A stretch of 64,000 bases of DNA, taken from Variovorax paradoxus. GTDB lineage: Bacteria; Pseudomonadota; Gammaproteobacteria; Burkholderiales; Burkholderiaceae_C. The translations under genes were made by a program, and so were the position numbers. Below the pieces are notes generated by a model that was not told the origin of the DNA, ran no database searches, and saw only the letters and a program-made list of their open reading frames with translations. Of this stretch, positions 59,076-64,000 are shown piece after piece (the first letter of the stretch is position 1; every line of letters begins with the position of its first letter). Where the stretch lies: assembly GCF_018614915.1 (NCBI RefSeq), contig NZ_JAGGNU010000017.1:231390-295389 (forward strand). The letters run 5' to 3'.

Positions 59076-59470
59076 TGGCCGCGGCGCGGCGCGTGGTCGA
59101 TACCTCGGCCTGGATCGAATGGCTCGTCGGCAGCGCACTCGGCAAGAAGCTGGGCAAGGAATTTCCCGACAAGGAGCGTTGTATCGTGCCGACCATCGTC
59201 CAGCTCGAATTGTCGAAATGGCTGATGCGCGAGGTCGGCGAGGAAGAGGCGGACCAAGTCCTCGCCTATACGCAAAAATGCGTGGTGGTGCCGCTGGACA
59301 CCTCCATCGCGCTGCTCGCGGCCGAACTGCACCGCGAGCACAAGCTGGCCACGGCGGATGCCGTCGTCTATGCGACGGCACGGCATCAGGGCGCCGACCT
59401 GCTCACCTGCGATGCGCATTTTGAAGGACTGCGCCACACGATGTACTTTCAGAAAGCGGAACGCTCATGA
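59075..59470 (+). CDS. vapC: VapC-type PIN-domain ribonuclease toxin
   Basis: PIN-domain toxin of 131 residues that cleaves tRNA or rRNA when freed from VapB. The four acidic site residues are visible: Asp in RRVVDTSAWIEWL (about 9), Glu in IVQLELSKW (about 47), Asp in KLATADAVVYATA (about 98) and Asp in LTCDAHFEGL (about 116). All are intact, so it should be active. Its start overlaps the antitoxin stop. Confidence 0.93.
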   Translation: MAAARRVVDTSAWIEWLVGSALGKKLGKEFPDKERCIVPTIVQLELSKWLMREVGEEEADQVLAYTQKCVVVPLDTSIALLAAELHREHKLATADAVVYATARHQGADLLTCDAHFEGLRHTMYFQKAERS

Positions 59471-59534
59471 CCGTGCGCCGTCAGAAGCGCCCCTTAAACT
59501 GCGGCGCTTTGCTTTCGACGACCACGTGCCGCCA

Positions 59535-60173
59535 ATGAACCGCCGAAACCTGCTTGGCCTCTTGGCCGCCTCTTCGACTGCCCTGGTCCTGGCCGCCTGC
59601 GGCAAACGCTCGCCGATCGCAGCAGCGCTCAAGCCGGGCGCGACCGTGCTGGCCCTGGGCGACAGCCTCACCGCAGGCCACGGCGCGGGGCCCGACGACG
59701 CATGGCCGAACAAGCTGTCGCAACTGACCGGCTGGACGGTCGTCAACGAAGGACTCAACGGCGACACATCCCTGGGCGCATTGCAACGCCTCGAGGGGCT
59801 GCTGGCCGCCAATCGCTACGACGCGATCCTGGTCGGCATCGACGGCAACGACATGCTGCGCGGCATGCCATCGCAGTCCACCATCGACAACCTCGCCGCC
59901 ATCGTGCGCCAGGCACGCGCACACACGCCCCAAGTCGGCGTGATCGCCACTCCCGCGCCGGAACCGATGCGCGCAGCGATCGGCTCGCTCAGCGACGCGG
60001 TGTTCTATGCAGAGGTCGCCAAGGCCGAGCAGGCGCTCCTGATCCCGAACGTCTACGCACGCGTGCTCTCGGACGCCGCCTTGCGCTCGGATCGCATCCA
60101 TGCCAATGCCCAGGGCTATGCGCAGGTCGCCCAGCAGCTGGCGCAGCAGCTGCAGGCGGCCGGCTGGCGCTGA
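59535..60173 (+). CDS. GDSL-type esterase, lipoprotein
   Basis: SGNH hydrolase of 212 residues attached to the envelope. A lipobox LAAC is at residues 18-21 (ASSTALVLAACGKR). Block I is LALGDSLTAG with the catalytic Ser near 45, block III is GIDGNDML in place of the usual GGND, and block V is DRIHAN with the Asp and His. It resembles TesA/TAP-type arylesterases with thioesterase or lysophospholipase activity. The start follows the in-frame ORF's only sensible signal sequence, at 59535. Confidence 0.88.
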   Translation: MNRRNLLGLLAASSTALVLAACGKRSPIAAALKPGATVLALGDSLTAGHGAGPDDAWPNKLSQLTGWTVVNEGLNGDTSLGALQRLEGLLAANRYDAILVGIDGNDMLRGMPSQSTIDNLAAIVRQARAHTPQVGVIATPAPEPMRAAIGSLSDAVFYAEVAKAEQALLIPNVYARVLSDAALRSDRIHANAQGYAQVAQQLAQQLQAAGWR

Positions 60174-60331
60174 GCTGCAGACCCGGCTCGGCAGTGCGGC
60201 GGTCGCCTGAACCCACGCCCGAGGCCACGGTACCCCGGTGCCGGTAGCGCCTGAGGCTCCGGCCCTGGTCGCCTTTTCCTTATGATGCGGACCGGCCCTC
60301 TTCTCTCGGCCGCGCACCGATTCATTCCCTG

Positions 60332-62962
60332 ATGAGCATTCCCGCGACAGCACCTCACACGCCCATGATGAGCCAGTACCTGGGGCTCAAGGCGGACCAT
60401 CCCGACACCCTGCTGTTCTATCGGATGGGCGATTTCTACGAGCTGTTCTACGCCGACGCCGAGAAGGCCGCGCGCCTGCTCGACATCACGCTGACGCAGC
60501 GCGGCCAGTCGGCCGGCCAGCCGGTGGTGATGTGCGGCGTGCCCTTCCATTCGGTCGACACCTACCTCGCGCGCCTCATCAAGCTCGGCGAGTCGGTCGC
60601 GATCTGCGAACAGGTCGGCGAGGTCGGTGCGGCCAAGGGCCCGGTGGAACGCAAGGTGGTGCGCGTGGTCACGCCCGGCACGCTGACCGATGCCGAGCTG
60701 CTCAACGACAAGACCGACTCGCTGCTGCTCGCCGTCCACGCGGGCACGCGCAACTTCTGCGGCCTGGCCTGGCTCAGCGTCACGGGCGCCGAGCTGCGGC
60801 TGGCCGAATGCCCGGCCGACGCGCTGGAAGCCTGGATCGCGCGCATCGCGCCGAGCGAGCTGCTCTACAGCGCCGAGGTCACGCCCGGCTTCGAGCAGCG
60901 GCTGAAGGCCGCGCGCAACGGCGCACCGTTCACGCTCTCGCTGCGGCCGGCCTGGCAGTTCGACGGCGGCCTGGGCGAGCGCAAGCTGTGCGAGCAGATG
61001 GGCAGCAACAGCCTGGCCGCCTGGAACGCCGAGTCGCTGGCCAACGCGCATGCGGCCGCCGCCGCGCTGCTGGGCTATGCGGAGCACACGCAGGGGCGCG
61101 CGCTCTCGCATGTGCAAAGGCTCTCGGTCGAGCGCGACGGCGATCTGATCGAGCTGCCGCCGACCACGCGGCGCAATCTCGAACTGGTGCAGACCCTGCG
61201 CGGCGAGGACTCGCCCACGCTGTTCTCGCTGCTCGACACCTGCATGACGGGCATGGGCAGCCGCCTGCTCAAGCGCTGGCTGTTGGCGCCGCGCCGCGAG
61301 CGCAGCGAGGCGCAGGCGCGGCTCGAGGCCATCGGCGCGCTGCAGGCCACCGCCAAGGGTGCCACCGCGGCACCATGGCGCACGCTGCGGGAGCGCCTCA
61401 AGAACACCAGCGACGTCGAGCGCATCGCGGCGCGCATCGCGCTCAGTCAGGTGCGTCCGCGCGAGCTGGTCGCCTTGCGCATGGCGCTCGCGAAGGCCGA
61501 AGAGCTGGCGCCGGTGCTGCCGGCTTCGGCCTCCTTGCTCGAGCGCATGGCCGAGCAGCTCGCGCCGCCGCCCGGCTGCGTCGAGCTGCTGGTGGCGGCC
61601 ATCAGCCCCGAGCCGGCCGCGCTGGTGCGCGACGGCGGCGTGATCGCCGACGGCCACGATGCCGAGCTCGATGAGCTGCGCGCCATCAGCGAGAACAGCG
61701 ACGCCTTCCTGCTGCAGCTCGAAGCGAGCGAGCGCGAGCGCACCGGCATCTCGAACCTGCGCGTGCAGTTCAACCGCGTGCACGGCTTCTACATCGAGGT
61801 CACGCAGAGCGCGCTCGCCAAGGTGCCGGACAACTATCGCCGGCGCCAGACGCTGAAGAATGCCGAGCGCTTCATCACGCCCGAGCTCAAGGCCTTCGAG
61901 GACAAGGCGCTGTCGGCGCAAGACCGGGCCCTGGCGCGCGAGAAGTGGCTCTACGAGCAGCTGCTCGATGCGCTGCAGCCCTCGGTCGCGGCGCTCACGC
62001 GGCTGGCCGGCGCGCTGGCCTCGCTCGACGCGCTCTGCGCCCTGTCCGAGCGCTCGCACACGCTGCACTGGCGCGCGCCGAGCTTCGTCGCCCACCCCTG
62101 CATCGAGATCGAAAAGGGCCGCCACCCCGTTGTGGAAGCACGGCTGGCCGAGAAATCCGCCGGCGCCTTCATCGCCAACGACACCCGGCTCGGCCCGCAG
62201 CAACGCATGCAGGTGATCACCGGCCCCAACATGGGCGGCAAATCGACCTACATGCGGCAGGTCGCGATCGTCGTTCTGCTGGCTTCCATCGGCTCCCACG
62301 TGCCCGCCGAGGCCTGCCGGCTCGGGCCCATCGATGCGATCCACACGCGCATCGGCGCGGCCGACGACCTGGCCAACGCGCAATCGACCTTCATGCTCGA
62401 GATGACCGAGGCGGCGCAGATCCTGCACGGCGCCAGCGCCCATTCGCTGGTGCTGATGGACGAGATCGGCCGCGGAACGAGTACTTTCGATGGCCTCGCG
62501 CTCGCCGCCGGCATCGCGGCGCAGCTGCACGACCGCACGCGCGCCTTCACGCTGTTCGCCACGCATTATTTCGAGCTCACCGAGTTCCCGGCCACGCACC
62601 ACGGCGCGGTCAACATGCACGTGAGCGCCACCGAGGCCGGCCGCGACATCGTGTTCCTGCACGAGATGCAGCCGGGCCCGGCCAGCAAGAGCTACGGCAT
62701 CCAGGTCGCGCGGCTCGCCGGCATGCCGGCGGCCGTCGTCAACCACGCGCGCCAGGCGCTCGAGGCGCTGGAGGCACAGCAGACCCGGGCGCGTGCCCAG
62801 GTCGATCTGTTCGCGCCGCCGCCGGCCGTGGCGGCGCCGCCTGCGAGCGCCGTAGAATCCGCGCTGACCGTGCTCGACCCCGACATGATGAGCCCGCGCG
62901 AAGCACTGGAAGCGCTCTACACACTCAAGAAACTCCACGCGCGCGAACAGGGTCAAGCCTGA
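60332..62962 (+). CDS. mutS: DNA mismatch repair protein MutS
   Basis: Recognises mismatches and small loops and recruits MutL. The 876-residue protein has the N-terminal mismatch-binding domain with [16 protein letters not shown] (Phe-x-Glu inside FYELF, about 34), connector, lever/clamp, and ABC-type ATPase domain with Walker [10 protein letters not shown] at 631-639, [12 protein letters not shown] (Walker B) and the helix-turn-helix near the C-terminus. A C-terminal stretch of about 45 residues beyond the ATPase is Ala/Pro-rich. Directly followed by an Anbu gene 18 bases downstream. Confidence 0.97.
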   Translation: MSIPATAPHTPMMSQYLGLKADHPDTLLFYRMGDFYELFYADAEKAARLLDITLTQRGQSAGQPVVMCGVPFHSVDTYLARLIKLGESVAICEQVGEVGAAKGPVERKVVRVVTPGTLTDAELLNDKTDSLLLAVHAGTRNFCGLAWLSVTGAELRLAECPADALEAWIARIAPSELLYSAEVTPGFEQRLKAARNGAPFTLSLRPAWQFDGGLGERKLCEQMGSNSLAAWNAESLANAHAAAAALLGYAEHTQGRALSHVQRLSVERDGDLIELPPTTRRNLELVQTLRGEDSPTLFSLLDTCMTGMGSRLLKRWLLAPRRERSEAQARLEAIGALQATAKGATAAPWRTLRERLKNTSDVERIAARIALSQVRPRELVALRMALAKAEELAPVLPASASLLERMAEQLAPPPGCVELLVAAISPEPAALVRDGGVIADGHDAELDELRAISENSDAFLLQLEASERERTGISNLRVQFNRVHGFYIEVTQSALAKVPDNYRRRQTLKNAERFITPELKAFEDKALSAQDRALAREKWLYEQLLDALQPSVAALTRLAGALASLDALCALSERSHTLHWRAPSFVAHPCIEIEKGRHPVVEARLAEKSAGAFIANDTRLGPQQRMQVITGPNMGGKSTYMRQVAIVVLLASIGSHVPAEACRLGPIDAIHTRIGAADDLANAQSTFMLEMTEAAQILHGASAHSLVLMDEIGRGTSTFDGLALAAGIAAQLHDRTRAFTLFATHYFELTEFPATHHGAVNMHVSATEAGRDIVFLHEMQPGPASKSYGIQVARLAGMPAAVVNHARQALEALEAQQTRARAQVDLFAPPPAVAAPPASAVESALTVLDPDMMSPREALEALYTLKKLHAREQGQA

Positions 62963-62980
62963 TTCGTGCGCGACGAACTC

Positions 62981-63808
62981 ATGACCTACTGCGTCGGCAT
63001 CAAACTCAACGCCGGACTGGTGTTCCTCTCCGACTCGCGCACCAATGCGGGCGTCGACCACATCAGCACCTTCCGCAAGATGATCGTCTACGAGCAGCCC
63101 GGCGACCGCGTCATGGTGCTGCTGTCGGCCGGCAACCTGAGCATCTCGCAGTCGGTGCGCGAGATCCTGCAGATCGAGGAACTGCGCGAGACCGAAGACA
63201 GCCCGCCGATCACGATCTGGAATGCCAAGAGCATGTTCGACGCCGTGCGCGTGCTCGGCTCGGCGGTGCGCCACGTGTACGACCGTGACGCCGAGGCGCT
63301 CAAGCATGCCGGGCTCGACTTCAATGTCTCCTTCATCTTCGGCGGCCAGGTCAAGGGCGAAGGCATGCGCCTGTTCCTGGTCTACTCGGCCGGCAACTTC
63401 ATCGAGGCGACCAACGAGACGCCCTACTTCCAGGTGGGCGAATCCAAGTACGGCAAGCCGGTGCTGGACCGCGTGCTGACACCCGACACCCCGCTGGACG
63501 AAGCCGCCAAGTGCGCGCTGGTCTCGATGGATTCGACGATGAAGTCGAACCTCTCCGTCGGCCTGCCGCTCGATCTGGTGGTCTACGAAGCCAACCGCCT
63601 CGAAACCGACAAGGTGGTCTGCATCGACGCCGAGAATCCCTACTACCGCATGATGCACAACAGCTGGGGCCAGAAGCTGCGCGAGGTGTTCGACAGCATC
63701 GAGGACCCGGTCTGGGACGACGCCTACACAGCGCATCCGCTCAAGATGCCGGCCACGCGCCACAGCCCGCTGCGCAAGATCTCCACGCCCGAGGAAAAGC
63801 TCATCTGA
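62981..63808 (+). CDS. Anbu-type proteasome-like Ntn hydrolase
   Basis: Homologue of the ancestral proteasome beta subunit Anbu, 275 residues (about 30 longer than many Anbu proteins, with the extra length at the C-terminus). Choosing ATG 62981 gives MTYCVGIKLN, so removal of Met exposes the catalytic Thr1, with Asp17 (LSDSRTNAG) and Lys32 (TFRKM) in the expected places. A GTG at 62966 would add five residues and hide Thr1. Anbu forms helical or ring assemblies; its substrate is unknown. It is usually found with transglutaminase, alpha-E and ATP-grasp genes, which are not visible here; instead it lies 18 bases after mutS. Confidence 0.9.
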   Translation: MTYCVGIKLNAGLVFLSDSRTNAGVDHISTFRKMIVYEQPGDRVMVLLSAGNLSISQSVREILQIEELRETEDSPPITIWNAKSMFDAVRVLGSAVRHVYDRDAEALKHAGLDFNVSFIFGGQVKGEGMRLFLVYSAGNFIEATNETPYFQVGESKYGKPVLDRVLTPDTPLDEAAKCALVSMDSTMKSNLSVGLPLDLVVYEANRLETDKVVCIDAENPYYRMMHNSWGQKLREVFDSIEDPVWDDAYTAHPLKMPATRHSPLRKISTPEEKLI

Positions 63809-64000
63809 GCGGATGACGCTCCCGGCCTTGCGGCCGGACCGTCCCCGATGCGCCCAGCCTCAGGGACCCGGCCGTGCAAGACGCTGTCGCACGTGAACAC
63901 CGAGATGAATTGAGATGAACGCGCCCCGCCCATCACCGTGAGCAGAGGAAGGTGAGTCCTCACGGGGTCAACGGCCAAGCGGAAAATTGCGGAGTTCCTA
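63809..64000. other. Intergenic end of window, no gene supported
   Basis: After the Anbu stop I see GGCC-TTGC-GGCC at about 63825-63836 without a T tract, and a seven-base inverted repeat CCGTGAG (63936-63942) / CTCACGG (63959-63965). No ORF here has a family resemblance. A minus-strand ORF spanning 63724-63978 overlaps the Anbu gene and is treated as a shadow. Confidence 0.5.

Noticed and set aside
60116..63763. A 1215-codon minus-strand ORF opposite mutS and Anbu
   Set aside because: High-GC antisense frame of two clear genes; no motif, no start context.
63724..63978. Minus-strand ORF of 84 codons at the right edge
   Set aside because: Overlaps the Anbu 3' end, has no family resemblance and no ribosome-binding site.

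Overview
The window is a high-GC, gene-dense piece of a Burkholderiales chromosome, most likely family Comamonadaceae and close to Variovorax. The grounds are the dnaG-rpoD pair with a long Lys/Ala-rich sigma N-terminus, an EF-P of the Arg32 (EarP) type, a phasin with PhaR-like sites, four Bug-type solute receptors, several LysR regulators and an Anbu proteasome homologue. I saw no rRNA, tRNA, insertion sequence, prophage or CRISPR array. The gene order looks like ordinary chromosome with catabolic accessory operons. No gene-free stretch exceeds about 280 bases.

Layout. 1-8.7 kb: efp, a crotonase, a LOG-family protein, then a tightly overlapping minus-strand run pncB-nhaD-hydroxyacid dehydrogenase-rmuC-MFS. 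8.8-12.6 kb: a stress pair (CsbD and a Lys-rich secreted protein), a thioesterase, a phasin behind a well-formed promoter with paired operators, an HSD10-like SDR and a YihY membrane protein. 12.6-19.6 kb: dnaG and rpoD (the rpoD promoter overlaps the dnaG stop), a Bcr/CflA efflux pump and an HPP-CBS protein. 19.6-24.7 kb: a Bug receptor, a class III CoA-transferase and an HMG-CoA lyase, divergent from a LysR gene; together they read as a 3-hydroxy-3-methylglutarate-type catabolic unit. 24.7-26.1 kb: a FrnE-like thioredoxin-fold protein and an NAD(P)-binding protein. 26.1-35.3 kb: a minus-strand operon vanA-vanR-vanB-livJHMGF-SRPBCC, with a perfect palindrome at its head and a divergent MetE-like methyltransferase, apparently coupling aromatic uptake, O-demethylation and one-carbon handling. 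35.5-41.9 kb: GST, cardiolipin synthase, a short UvrA paralogue, a ROK-type protein whose motifs are in circularly permuted order, and an alpha/beta hydrolase. 42-49.6 kb: an osmoprotectant receptor-permease fusion with no ATPase beside it, cysE, trmJ, suhB, a FUSC protein and an MscS channel. 49.5-55.6 kb: LysR/Bug, MarR, two tandem Bug genes and a cytosolic sulfatase (organosulfate use). 55.7-64 kb: AraC-GyrI regulator, YqjI/YqjH-like iron pair, VapBC toxin-antitoxin, GDSL lipoprotein, mutS and an Anbu-type protease.

The most unusual items are the permuted ROK protein, the demethylase-importer-methyltransferase neighbourhood, the Anbu gene directly behind mutS, and two copies of a structured intergenic repeat placed immediately after stop codons. 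All calls come from reading motifs and context; no database search was run.
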